Assembly: GCF_017815535.1 (NCBI RefSeq)
Contig: NZ_CP072596.1
Span: forward strand, 806,001 to 870,000
Direction of reading: 5' to 3'
DNA length: 64,000 nt
Origin: Tessaracoccus sp. MC1865
GTDB taxonomy: Bacteria; Actinomycetota; Actinomycetes; Propionibacteriales; Propionibacteriaceae
A program made the position numbers and the translations under genes. Of the stretch, positions 25,067-33,327 are shown one piece after another (position 1 is the first letter of the stretch; every line of letters begins with the position of its first letter). The notes under the pieces are model-generated. The model was not told the DNA's origin. It did no database searches and was given only the letters and a program-made list of their open reading frames with translations.

Positions 25067-25570
25067 ATGGCTTATCACGCGGACGCTCGGGACCTCACTG
25101 ACAAGGAAGTTCTCACCTGGGAAGGTTTCGGTGACGCCCAGCGCGAGTTGTCGTCCGCGGTGGCCGCATCGGAGTTCCTCCCCGAGATCATCATCGCCGT
25201 CGCACGGGGCGGGCTCACCCTGGCCGGTGCCATGAGCTACTCCCTGGGCGTCAAACTCTCGGATGCGATCAACGTCGAGTTCTACACCGACGTGAACGAG
25301 ACGCTGCCAGACCCCATCCTGCTCGCGCCCATGCTGGACACCGAATCCATCGCTGAGCGCAGGATCCTCGTCGTCGACGACGTGGCTGACTCCGGCCGCA
25401 CCCTGCAGCTCGTCATCAAGTTGCTGCGTGGCTTCGGCGCCGACGTCCGCTCGGCCGTGTTGTTCTCCAAGCCGCGTACCATTGTGGAGCCGGACTACGT
25501 CTGGAAGGCCACCGACAAGTGGATCGTGTTCCCCTGGTCGGCTGAGCCGCCTGTCACTGAGGAGCGATGA
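25067..25570 (+). CDS. Phosphoribosyltransferase (xanthine/hypoxanthine type I fold)
   Basis: The 167 residues carry the PRPP-binding loop ILVVDDVADSGRTLQLV and IIIAVARGGLTLAGAMSYSL, as in GPT/XPRT-like purine phosphoribosyltransferases. It probably salvages a 6-oxopurine base. TAACAT at 25055-25060 lies 6 nt before ATG 25067 (leaderless). The next small gene starts directly after its stop, so they are co-transcribed. Confidence 0.88.
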   Translation: MAYHADARDLTDKEVLTWEGFGDAQRELSSAVAASEFLPEIIIAVARGGLTLAGAMSYSLGVKLSDAINVEFYTDVNETLPDPILLAPMLDTESIAERRILVVDDVADSGRTLQLVIKLLRGFGADVRSAVLFSKPRTIVEPDYVWKATDKWIVFPWSAEPPVTEER

Positions 25571-25801
25571 ATGGCTGAGATCCGCAAGTTCGACCCCTCC
25601 AGCGGCGAGGGGATCCAGAAGCTGGTGCGCGAGGCGCTCGGCGAGACTGTCCGCCCCGTCGCGCCCGGCCAGACCCGGGAATCCGATGAGAATACGGAGC
25701 AGGAGGCCCCCGATCAGGAGGCCCTCGACGCGGCCCGCGTGCCCGGTCACCTGCTCCTCCCTGATTCCGGCAACACCGGGGGTGGCGGCGGGTCCTGGTG
25801 A
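25571..25801 (+). CDS. Small acidic protein of unknown function
   Basis: The 76 residues begin MAEIRKFDPSSGEGIQKLV and are rich in Glu, Asp, Pro and Gly, with a disordered, glycine-rich end. No family is recognised. The ATG follows the phosphoribosyltransferase stop with no gap (TGAATG), and the upstream gene's end GAGGAGCG can act as ribosome binding site. Translational coupling is the main reason to accept it as real. Confidence 0.55.
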   Translation: MAEIRKFDPSSGEGIQKLVREALGETVRPVAPGQTRESDENTEQEAPDQEALDAARVPGHLLLPDSGNTGGGGGSW

Positions 25802-25803
25802 AG

Positions 25804-25819
25804 TTGGGCAGTTGCCCAA
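25804..25819. promoter_or_regulatory. 16-bp inverted repeat TTGGGCA-GT-TGCCCAA
   Basis: Perfect 7-bp arms flank 2 bp, just after the small acidic gene and about 50 bp before the transketolase promoter. The short loop favours a protein-binding operator over a terminator. The ligand is unknown. Confidence 0.35.
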
Positions 25820-25882
25820 TGTTGCACCTGTTACCCCACCCGAGGACGGGGTTCCGGGGAAGTGCAAGATAGGCTTGCGCGC

Positions 25883-25933
25883 ATGACCGCCGCAGCAAGG
25901 AAGCATGCGCTGCGCTGCACAGCTACGAGTTAG
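25883..25933 (+). CDS. Putative 16-residue leader peptide upstream of transketolase
   Basis: TAGGCT (25870-25875) lies 7 nt before an ATG that opens MTAAARKHALRCTATS and stops at TAG 25931-25933. That stop overlaps the AGGAA ribosome binding site of tkt. The geometry equals that of the leaderless genes here, so the tkt message probably begins with this ORF, whose translation could couple to or control tkt. It may also be a chance frame. Confidence 0.4.
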   Translation: MTAAARKHALRCTATS

Positions 25934-25941
25934 GAACAACT

Positions 25942-27996
25942 GTGACTCTTGAGTGGACCGAGAAGGATGCCCGCGCTGTCGATACGGCCCGCATCCTCGC
26001 CGTCGACGCCGTCGAGAAGGTCGGCAACGGCCACCCCGGGACGCCAGTGTCCCTCGCCCCTGCTGCCTACCTGCTGTACCAGAAGGTGATGAACAGCGAC
26101 CCCACGGATCACCTGTGGCTGGGCCGTGACCGCTTCATCCTGTCGGCCGGCCACGCGTCGCTGACCCAGTACACGCAGCTGTACCTGGCCGGCATGGACA
26201 TGGAGCTCGACGACATCGCCGCTCTGCGCACCTGGGGTGCCAAGACGCCGGGCCACCCGGAGTACATGCACACCAAGTTCGTGGAGTGCACCACGGGCCC
26301 CTTGGGCGCCGGCATCTCCAACGCCGTCGGCATGGCCATGGCCGCCCGCCGCGAGCGTGGCCTGTTCGACCCGGACGCCCCTGAGGGCGAATCGGTGTTC
26401 GACCGCATGATCTACACGATCGCGGGTGACGGCTGCCTCCAGGAGGGCGTCGCGTCCGAGGCCTCGTCGCTGGCCGCCACCCAGAACCTGGGCAACCTCG
26501 TCCTGATCTACGACGACAACCGCATCACCATCGAAGGCCAGACGGACATCGCCTTCACCGAGGACGTCAGCGCCCGCTACGCGGCCTACGGCTGGCACGT
26601 CCAGCACGTCGACTGGACCAACGGGGGCACCGAGTACACCGAAGACCTCCAGGCGCTGTACGACGCCATCGAGGCCGCCAAGGCGGTCACGGACAAGCCG
26701 TCGTTCATCAAGCTGACCACCGTCATCGGCTGGCCGATGCCCACCAAGCAGGGCATGGCAGCAGTGCATGGTTCGAAGATCGGTGGCGAGGAGATCAAGG
26801 CACTCAAGGACGTGCTCGGTTTCGAGCACGAGCCGTTCGCCGTCGACCTCGAGGCCGTCAAGCACGCCCGTGAGAACGCGGCTGCACGCGGCAAGGCCGC
26901 CCGCGAGGCATGGGACGCAAAGTTCGAGGCCTGGAAGCAGGCCAACCCGGAGCGCAACGCTCTGCTGGAGCGGGTGTCGGCACGCAAGCTGCCCGAGGAC
27001 TTCTCCCTGCCGGTCTTCGAGGAGGGCAAGAAGTCCACGCGCGCCGCCTCCGGTGAGGTGCTCGCCGCGTTGGCAGACCAGTTGCCGGAGCTGTGGGGCG
27101 GTTCCGCCGATCTGGCCGGCTCCAACAACACCACCATGAAGGGCGAGCCCTCGTTCCTGCCCAAGGAGCGCGCCACCAAGGAGTGGGCCGGCAACCAGTA
27201 CGGCCGCACCCTGCACTTCGGCATCCGCGAGCACGCCATGGGCGGCATCGTCAACGGCATCAACCTTTCGGGCCTCACGCGGGCCTACGGGGGCACGTTC
27301 CTGGTCTTCTCGGATTACATGCGCCCCGCAGTCAGGCTGGCAGCCATCATGAACCTGCCTTCGGTGTTCGTCTGGACGCATGACTCCGTCGGCGTGGGCG
27401 AGGACGGCCCCACCCACCAGCCCATCGAGCACCTCGCCGCGCTGCGCGCCATCCCGAAGCTTGACGTCGTGCGCCCCGCAGACGCGAACGAGACCTCCGT
27501 CGCCTGGGGCGAGCTGCTGCGTCGTACGGACCGTCCGGCCGGGCTCATCCTGTCGCGTCAGGACCTGCGTACCGTCGCCCGCGGTGACAAGTACGCCTCC
27601 GCAGAGGGTGTCGCCAACGGTGCCTACGTGCTGAGCGAGGCCTCCGCAGAGCCGAAGCTGATCCTCATCGCCACCGGCTCCGAGGTCGCCGTGGCGCTCG
27701 ATGCGCAGGACCTCCTCGAGGCCGACGGCGTGCCCACCCGGGTCGTGTCGATGCCGTGCCAGGAATGGTTCGAGGAGCAGTCCGACGAGTACAAGGAATC
27801 GGTGCTGCCCGCGGCGGTCACCGCACGCGTGAGCGTCGAGGCCGGCATCGAGATGGGCTGGGGCAAGTACGTCGGCGCCAAGGGCGCCTCGGTGAGCATC
27901 GAGCATTACGGCGCCTCGGCGTCGGGTGCCAAGTGCTTCGAGGAGTTCGGCTTCACCGCCGAGAACGTGGCCGCCACCGCCAAGGGCATCCTCTGA
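25942..27996 (+). CDS. tkt: Transketolase
   Basis: This 684-residue protein is of full transketolase length. The thiamine-diphosphate motif is GDGCLQEGVASEASSLAATQ followed by DDNRITIEG. The N-terminal block is VGNGHPGTPVSLAP, and the Pyr domain has GIREHAMGGIVNGI and HDSVGVGEDGPTHQPIEHL. It shuttles two-carbon units in the pentose phosphate pathway. GTG 25942 has AGGAA upstream. It appears monocistronic and is closed by a strong terminator at 28032. No transaldolase or glucose-6-phosphate dehydrogenase gene is near. Confidence 0.97.
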   Translation: MTLEWTEKDARAVDTARILAVDAVEKVGNGHPGTPVSLAPAAYLLYQKVMNSDPTDHLWLGRDRFILSAGHASLTQYTQLYLAGMDMELDDIAALRTWGAKTPGHPEYMHTKFVECTTGPLGAGISNAVGMAMAARRERGLFDPDAPEGESVFDRMIYTIAGDGCLQEGVASEASSLAATQNLGNLVLIYDDNRITIEGQTDIAFTEDVSARYAAYGWHVQHVDWTNGGTEYTEDLQALYDAIEAAKAVTDKPSFIKLTTVIGWPMPTKQGMAAVHGSKIGGEEIKALKDVLGFEHEPFAVDLEAVKHARENAAARGKAAREAWDAKFEAWKQANPERNALLERVSARKLPEDFSLPVFEEGKKSTRAASGEVLAALADQLPELWGGSADLAGSNNTTMKGEPSFLPKERATKEWAGNQYGRTLHFGIREHAMGGIVNGINLSGLTRAYGGTFLVFSDYMRPAVRLAAIMNLPSVFVWTHDSVGVGEDGPTHQPIEHLAALRAIPKLDVVRPADANETSVAWGELLRRTDRPAGLILSRQDLRTVARGDKYASAEGVANGAYVLSEASAEPKLILIATGSEVAVALDAQDLLEADGVPTRVVSMPCQEWFEEQSDEYKESVLPAAVTARVSVEAGIEMGWGKYVGAKGASVSIEHYGASASGAKCFEEFGFTAENVAATAKGIL

Positions 27997-28031
27997 CGCC
28001 CAGCCCGCTCTGACCCGCGCCCCCGGCAGGC

Positions 28032-28075
28032 ACGCGGGCAGCCCCGTCCACGGAAGTGGGCGGGGCTGCCCGCGT
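28032..28075 (+). terminator. Intrinsic terminator after tkt
   Basis: A very long GC stem (ACGCGGGCAGCCCCG paired with CGGGGCTGCCCGCGT) with an inner CAC/GTG extension and small loop is followed by TTT. Confidence 0.8.
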
Positions 28076-28131
28076 TTCCGGCCGCGTCGGGGGGCCTCGC
28101 CGGATCCACGGTGGCAGCTGGAGCCCGCAAG

Positions 28132-28137
28132 TATCCT
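28132..28137 (+). promoter_or_regulatory. -10 element of the sppA gene
   Basis: TATCCT ends 6 nt before ATG 28144, indicating leaderless transcription and fixing the start. Confidence 0.5.
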
Positions 28138-28143
28138 TGGCCC

Positions 28144-29820
28144 ATGAGCCTCAAGGACGTGCTTGGCAAGATCGTCGGCGACAAGCCGGTGGTACTCGAA
28201 CTGGACATGGCGCGGGGGGTGCTGGTCGCGAAGCCGACCAATCCGCTGCAGGCCATCCAACTGATCAACAGCCCCACCATCTCCGCCCTACGTGAACACC
28301 TCCACGCCGCCGCGGACGATGACCGCGTGCTGGGGCTGATCGTGCACGCCAACCCCACCCAACTCCAGCTCGCGAACCTCGAGGAGGTTGCGGGGCTGAT
28401 CGAGGAGTTCGGGGAGAAGAAGAAGACGATGGCCTGGGCCGAGTCCTTCGGGGAGCTCGTGCAGGGCCTGGGCGGCTACCGCCTCGCCGCGGCCGCGCAG
28501 AAGGTCTGGGTGCAGCCCACCGGCATGCTCTCGATCGAGGGCGTGGAGTTGTCGATCACCCTGCTCAAGGGGCTGCTGAACAAGGTGGGCGTCGAGCCGC
28601 AGTTCGGCCAGCGCCACGAGTACAAGAGCGCCGCGAACACGTTCGCCGCAGACACGGTCACCGAACCGCACCGCGAGATGATGCAGCGCATCGGCCAGTC
28701 CATCGTCGACCGAGTGGTCGACGACGTCGCCCGGCTGCGTGGGCTGACGGCCGACACCGTGTGGGAGGCGGTGAACTCCTCGCCCGTCGAGCCACAGCGT
28801 GCCCTCACCCTCGGTCTCATCGACCACGTCGGGTACCGCGACGAGGCCTACGCCCACACGCTCAAGGAATGGGGTGCCGAGCCGGAGAACCTGCTGTTCG
28901 CCCACCGCTACACCTCGCGCGCCGCACTGCTGAAGAAGCTGCGCCCCAAGCAGCCGAAGGTCGCCGTCGTCAGCCTCCGCGGCTCCATCGTCACCGGCCG
29001 CGGCGTCCGCTCTCCGATGGGCGGCGAACAGGCCGGGGCAGACGTCGTCGACGAGCACTTCCGGGCCGCGCTGCGCGACGACGAGGTGAAGGCCGTCGTC
29101 TTCGAGGTGGACTCGCCGGGTGGCTCAGCCGTCGCCTCAGACTTCATCCGGCGCTCGGTCCTGCGCCTGCGGGAGGCCGACAAGCCGGTCGTCGCCCACA
29201 TGGGCGCGTATGCGGCCTCGGGCGGCTACTACGTGTCGATGCCGTGCAATGAGATCGTGGCGCAGTCGTCCACCTTGACGGGGTCCATCGGCGTACTCGC
29301 CGGCAAGATGGTGACCGAGAGGCTGTACGACAAGCTCGGCCTGGTCCGCGAGACCATCCCGGTCGGGGCAGCGGCCGGCACGTTCTCCAGCGCGCACGAG
29401 TTCTCGCAGGAGGACTGGGAGCGACTCGACCGCTGGTTGGACCGCATCTACCTGGACTTCACCACCTTCGCGGCGGCAGACCGCGGCATGGCCTACGACG
29501 ACCTCGAGCGCCTGGCGCGGGGCCGTGTCTGGACGGGCGCCGACGCGAAGGAGCGTGGCCTGGTGGACCATCTCGGTGGGCAGCGGCTCGCCGTCGAACG
29601 TGCCTGCGACCTCGCCGGCCTCGATCCGGAGGCCGTGAAGATCAGCCACGTCGGCGACTCCGGCATCTTCGACCTCATCAAGCCGGCCACCTCCTCGGAA
29701 GCCGTCGCAGGGGGAGCGAGCCTGGCAGGGCCTGAACAGATGCTCGTCTCCTTGGCCGGCAGTCTCGGCATCCGTAGTCAGGGCGCACTCAGCATGCCCT
29801 GGAACCTGCGGATCTCGTGA
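28144..29820 (+). CDS. sppA: Signal peptide peptidase SppA, 67K (two-domain) type
   Basis: The 558 residues have two ClpP-like SppA halves. The first carries the probable general-base Lys in GQRHEYKSAANTF. The second carries the Ser nucleophile block SSTLTGSIGVLAGKM and FEVDSPGGSAVASDFIRRSV. It degrades cleaved signal peptides at the membrane. There is no obvious N-terminal transmembrane helix; the start MSLKDVLGKIVGDKP is soluble-looking, so membrane attachment would be peripheral. TATCCT 6 nt upstream supports ATG 28144 over 28111. Confidence 0.92.
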   Translation: MSLKDVLGKIVGDKPVVLELDMARGVLVAKPTNPLQAIQLINSPTISALREHLHAAADDDRVLGLIVHANPTQLQLANLEEVAGLIEEFGEKKKTMAWAESFGELVQGLGGYRLAAAAQKVWVQPTGMLSIEGVELSITLLKGLLNKVGVEPQFGQRHEYKSAANTFAADTVTEPHREMMQRIGQSIVDRVVDDVARLRGLTADTVWEAVNSSPVEPQRALTLGLIDHVGYRDEAYAHTLKEWGAEPENLLFAHRYTSRAALLKKLRPKQPKVAVVSLRGSIVTGRGVRSPMGGEQAGADVVDEHFRAALRDDEVKAVVFEVDSPGGSAVASDFIRRSVLRLREADKPVVAHMGAYAASGGYYVSMPCNEIVAQSSTLTGSIGVLAGKMVTERLYDKLGLVRETIPVGAAAGTFSSAHEFSQEDWERLDRWLDRIYLDFTTFAAADRGMAYDDLERLARGRVWTGADAKERGLVDHLGGQRLAVERACDLAGLDPEAVKISHVGDSGIFDLIKPATSSEAVAGGASLAGPEQMLVSLAGSLGIRSQGALSMPWNLRIS

Positions 29821-29895
29821 CGTTGTTTTGGGAGCGCTTGACCTTTAAACGTACGATGGACCCGCTTGTACCGCCGCGGTACACGAGGGGTGGAC

Positions 29896-31596
29896 GTGAG
29901 TAGAGCCAGCAAGATTGTCATCGGTTGCATCATCGGGGTACTGATCCTCGTGGGCGGCGCCTATGTGGCCGCCTATTTCGTGGCGGGCAACCAGGTGCCG
30001 GCGCAGGCCGCCGTCGACGGCGTGCCCATCGGCGGGATGTCACCCGAGCAGGCCAGGGCGAAGCTCGAGACCGAGATCGCGCCCAAGCTCACTGAACCGG
30101 TCACTCTCAGCGCGGGCAGCGTGTCGACGGAGATCGTCCCCTCGGAGGCAGGGCTGGGCTTCGACTACGAGGCCACCGTCCAGGCGGCCGGAGGCGGCCA
30201 CAGCTGGAACCCGGCGGACATCTACGAGACCCTCACCGGCGGCAGCGAGGTCGCCGTGCAGCGCACCGTGGACGAGGCCGCGCTCCGCTCGGCGATCGAG
30301 GCCAAGGCGCCTGAGTTCGCCGTCGAGGGCGTCGACGCCACCGTCGCATTCGACGGGGGCAAGATCGTGCGCACTCCTGCCACGGACGCGCAGGCCATGG
30401 ACGTCGACGCCACCGTGGAGACCGCCCGTGCCGCGTTCGAAGAGGGCAAGGGCAACGTGGCGGTCACCCTCGTCAACACCCCCGCGAAGGTCACCGACGC
30501 CATGGTCGACGACGTGGTGAAGAACTTCGCGGAGCCGCTCATCAGCGGACCGGTCATCCTCACCCACGGGGACGTGCAGATGGAGATCGCCCCCGGCTCG
30601 CTGGCGGAGGCCGCGACGCTCGAGGTGCAGGACGACGAGATCGTGGGCACCCTCGACACTGCGACATTGTTCGAACAGACCGCTGAGGCGCGGCGCGCGT
30701 TGAAGCTCACCGAGGCCCAGGACGCCACCTTCACGTTCGAGGGCGGCAAGGTCGTCGTCGTGCCCGCCGTCACCGGCCAGGAGCTCACGGAAGAGGCCTT
30801 CGCGGCCGCCGTCGAGAAGGCCGCCACGGCCACCGGTGAGGCCCGCACGGTGCCCGTCGAGGTGGAAACGGTCGAGCCCGAGTACCCGACGGCGAAGGCC
30901 ACTGCACTCGGTGCGTTCACCGTGATCGGCGAATTCACCACCACCTACCCCCACGCCGCCTACCGCAACAACAACCTGGGACAGGCCGCCAAGAGCGTCA
31001 ACGGCACCGTGCTGATGCCGGGCGAGACCTTCTCGCTCAACGACACCCTGGGCGAGCGGACGACGGCCAACGGCTACGTGGACGGCTACGTGATCAACAA
31101 GGGTCGCCTGGTCAAGGAATCCGGCGGCGGCATCTCGCAGGCCGCCACGACCCTCTTCAACGCCGGCTTCTTCGCCGGGTTCAAGGACGTCGAGCACAAG
31201 CCGCACAGCCTCTACTTCGACCGCTACCCGGCCGGCCGCGAGGCCACGGTCTACTACGGCTCCCTGGACATGCGTTTCCAGAACAACACTGAGTTCCCGG
31301 CGATCATCCAGGGCTACATCAGCCCCTCCTCGTCGTCGAAGCGCGGCTCGATCACCTTCAAGATCTGGTCCAAGCCCACCTGGGACAAGGTCACCTCCAC
31401 AGAGCTGACGAAGTCCGGCTTCTACACCGGCAAGGAACGCACCGTCACGGGGGACCCGGCCTGTGAGCCGCAGGCGCCCATCCAGGGCTTCACCGTCAAC
31501 TGGGAACGCCTTTTCCACAAGGACGGCAAGGTTGTCAAGAGGGAGCCCTACAGCTGGAAGTACAGCGCGGGCGATCGCATCATCTGCCAGCCCTGA
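29896..31596 (+). CDS. VanW family protein with YoaR-like repeats
   Basis: The 566 residues begin with a signal anchor (about 6-35, IVIGCIIGVLILVGGAYVAAYFV). Two or more peptidoglycan-binding-4-like repeats follow (PIGGMSPEQARAKLE, GKVVVVPAVTGQELTEEAF). The C-terminal VanW domain (about 330-560) has PGETFSLNDTLGERT and GGGISQAATTLFNAGFFAG. It is an envelope protein probably tied to peptidoglycan; the VanW role is not known. GTG 29896 is preceded by GAGGGG, which decides it over the upstream TTG 29866. Confidence 0.87.
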   Translation: MSRASKIVIGCIIGVLILVGGAYVAAYFVAGNQVPAQAAVDGVPIGGMSPEQARAKLETEIAPKLTEPVTLSAGSVSTEIVPSEAGLGFDYEATVQAAGGGHSWNPADIYETLTGGSEVAVQRTVDEAALRSAIEAKAPEFAVEGVDATVAFDGGKIVRTPATDAQAMDVDATVETARAAFEEGKGNVAVTLVNTPAKVTDAMVDDVVKNFAEPLISGPVILTHGDVQMEIAPGSLAEAATLEVQDDEIVGTLDTATLFEQTAEARRALKLTEAQDATFTFEGGKVVVVPAVTGQELTEEAFAAAVEKAATATGEARTVPVEVETVEPEYPTAKATALGAFTVIGEFTTTYPHAAYRNNNLGQAAKSVNGTVLMPGETFSLNDTLGERTTANGYVDGYVINKGRLVKESGGGISQAATTLFNAGFFAGFKDVEHKPHSLYFDRYPAGREATVYYGSLDMRFQNNTEFPAIIQGYISPSSSSKRGSITFKIWSKPTWDKVTSTELTKSGFYTGKERTVTGDPACEPQAPIQGFTVNWERLFHKDGKVVKREPYSWKYSAGDRIICQP

Positions 31597-31657
31597 CGGG
31601 TGGGCCCTCCAGCCAGGTAGCGCTAAGCTGGGGGACGCCCGCTTGTGAGGAGAAACT

Positions 31658-31978
31658 GTGACGTACATCATCGGACTGCCGTGTGTTGATGTGAAGGACC
31701 GCGCCTGCGTTGAAGAGTGCCCCGTCGACTGCATCTACGAGGGCAACCGGATGCTCTACATCCACCCCGAGGAGTGTGTCGACTGTGGCGCCTGCGAACC
31801 GGTGTGCCCCGTCGAGGCCATCTACTACGAAGATGACGTGCCGGAGGAGCAGGCCGAGTTCTACGATGTCAACGTCCAGTTCTTCGACGAGATCGGCTCA
31901 CCCGGTGGCGCCGCCAAGCTCGGCACCATCGACAAGGACCATCCGGTAGTTGAGGCGCTGCCGCCGCAGGGCAACTGA
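31658..31978 (+). CDS. fdxA: 7Fe-8S (3Fe-4S/4Fe-4S) ferredoxin
   Basis: The 106 residues show the Azotobacter FdI-like pattern: Cys9 and Cys17 spaced by seven residues ([18 protein letters not shown]), then [15 protein letters not shown]. The C-terminal extension ([15 protein letters not shown]) is typical of actinobacterial FdxA/FdxC. It is an electron carrier for cytochromes P450 or other reductases. GTG 31658 has GAGGAG upstream and a TAAGCT -10-like box at about 31623-31628. Its stop overlaps the dapC start (TGATG), the usual actinobacterial fdxA-dapC pairing. Confidence 0.95.
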   Translation: MTYIIGLPCVDVKDRACVEECPVDCIYEGNRMLYIHPEECVDCGACEPVCPVEAIYYEDDVPEEQAEFYDVNVQFFDEIGSPGGAAKLGTIDKDHPVVEALPPQGN

Positions 31979-33069
31979 TGGGCCTGGGGGCCCGGCTGCC
32001 GGATTTCCCCTGGGACACGCTGGCTGACGCGAAGCGCGTCGCCAGCGCCCACCCGGGCGGCCTCGTCGACCTGTCGGTCGGCACGCCCGTCGACCCCGCC
32101 CCGCAGCTCGCGATCGATGCCTTGACCGCGGCGGGTGACGCCCACGGCTACCCGACGGTGTGGGGCGCTGCGGAGACGCGCTCGTCCATCCGCGCCTACC
32201 TCGAGCGGCGCTGGGCCTCCGTCCCACTCGTCGACGAGGGCATCCTGCCCGTCGTCGGCACCAAGGAACTCGTCGCCTGGCTGCCCCTCCTCCTGGGGCT
32301 GGGGCCGTCAGACGCCGTCGTTTTCCCCGAATGCGCCTATCCGACGTACGAAGTGGGTGCGCTGGTAGCGAACGCCCGACCGGTGCCACTGGACGATCCT
32401 GAGGGCCTTCCGGCCAACGCGCGCGTGATCTGGATCAATTCCCCGGCCAACCCGACGGGCCGCATCCTGTCACTCGAGGAGCTCCGCGCCTTCGTCGCCG
32501 CAGCCCGCAGGGTGGGCGCCGTGCTCGCCAGCGACGAGTGCTACGGCGAGTTCGCCTGGGACGCAGAGGCCGTCTCGGTGCTCGACCCGCGGGTCAACGA
32601 CGGAGACCTCACCGGCCTCCTGGCCGTCCACTCCGTCTCCAAACGCTCCAACGCAGCCGGTTACCGCGGCGGTTTCGTCGCGGGCGATCCGGCCGTGGTC
32701 CAGCCGCTCATCGGCGTGCGCAAGCACCTCGGCATGATGGTGCCGGCCCCCATCCAGGCCGCGATGGCCGCGATGCTGGGGGACCAGGGCCACGTTGAGG
32801 AACAGCGCCGGCGATACCTGGCGCGCAGGGCCGTGTTGAAGCCCGCGCTCGAGGCGGCCGGCTTCCGCATCGACCACTCCGAAGGCTCGCTGTACCTGTG
32901 GGCAACCCGCGGCGAGAACTGCCGCGACACCATCAACTGGCTGGCCGAACGCGGCATCCTCGCAGCCCCCGGAGACTTCTACGGCACCGCCGCGGCCCAG
33001 CACGTCCGCGTCGCGCTGACAGCCACGGATGAGCGGATCCTCGCTGCCGCGGAGCGTCTGAGCGCCTGA
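31978..33069 (+). CDS. dapC: Succinyldiaminopimelate transaminase
   Basis: This 363-residue fold-type I aminotransferase has GTPVDPAPQLAIDAL, INSPANPTGRILSLEELRAF, the Asp in LASDECYGEF and the PLP-Lys in SVSKRSNAAGYRGGF. It makes N-succinyl-LL-diaminopimelate for lysine and peptidoglycan. The assignment as DapC rests on its coupling to fdxA and on dapD, dapE and dapA nearby. It overlaps the fdxA stop by one base. Confidence 0.93.
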   Translation: MGLGARLPDFPWDTLADAKRVASAHPGGLVDLSVGTPVDPAPQLAIDALTAAGDAHGYPTVWGAAETRSSIRAYLERRWASVPLVDEGILPVVGTKELVAWLPLLLGLGPSDAVVFPECAYPTYEVGALVANARPVPLDDPEGLPANARVIWINSPANPTGRILSLEELRAFVAAARRVGAVLASDECYGEFAWDAEAVSVLDPRVNDGDLTGLLAVHSVSKRSNAAGYRGGFVAGDPAVVQPLIGVRKHLGMMVPAPIQAAMAAMLGDQGHVEEQRRRYLARRAVLKPALEAAGFRIDHSEGSLYLWATRGENCRDTINWLAERGILAAPGDFYGTAAAQHVRVALTATDERILAAAERLSA

Positions 33070-33113
33070 GCGAAAAGCCCCTGGCCCCTTCCCGGCGTGA
33101 TGTCCGTGGCGGG

Positions 33114-33143
33114 TTGACAGAGTCTCAGACCGGCGCGTAGCGT
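33114..33143 (+). promoter_or_regulatory. Promoter of the ABC exporter operon
   Basis: TTGACA (33114-33119) and TAGCGT (33138-33143) are separated by 18 bp, one of the best -35/-10 pairs in the window. Transcription would start about 20 nt before the leader ORF at 33173. Confidence 0.6.
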
Positions 33144-33172
33144 TACCGGCGACGTCGATAGGAGGTGCCGCA

Positions 33173-33241
33173 ATGTTGAACACAACCGTGCTGGCAGCGT
33201 TCGTCGCGCTCCTCGGCCGTCCGCGCGCTGCTGCCGCCTGA
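33173..33241 (+). CDS. 22-residue leader peptide of the ABC exporter operon
   Basis: AGGAGGT (33160-33166) sits at ideal distance before ATG 33173, one of the strongest ribosome binding sites here. The peptide is MLNTTVLAAFVALLGRPRAA plus two Ala. It ends 86 nt before the first exporter gene, with two hairpin-forming segments between. A short, well-translated ORF ahead of a multidrug-type ABC operon suggests ribosome-stalling attenuation, as in antibiotic-inducible resistance genes. It could also be a small membrane peptide. Confidence 0.6.
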   Translation: MLNTTVLAAFVALLGRPRAAAA

Positions 33242-33259
33242 GCCACCACTGCGCCCTCT

Positions 33260-33317
33260 GACGCCCCTGCGTCCACCCCTCCTTTCGGATCATCTTTCTG
33301 CGTCGCCTGACGCGTCA
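33260..33317 (+). promoter_or_regulatory. Alternative-hairpin attenuator candidate
   Basis: Four short blocks occur in order: GACGC (33260-33264), GCGTC (33269-33273), GCGTC (33300-33304), GACGC (33309-33313). Block 1 can pair with 2 or 3 and block 4 with 3 or 2, giving mutually exclusive structures. The 3-4 hairpin ends only 3-4 nt before the AAGG ribosome binding site (33317-33320) of the exporter gene. The 5-bp stems are short. Confidence 0.45.
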
Positions 33318-33327
33318 AGGAACACCC

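Noticed and set aside
25930-28260. Long minus-strand frame opposite transketolase
   Set aside because: The plus strand encodes a full transketolase with thiamine-diphosphate motifs; the antisense product has no family features.
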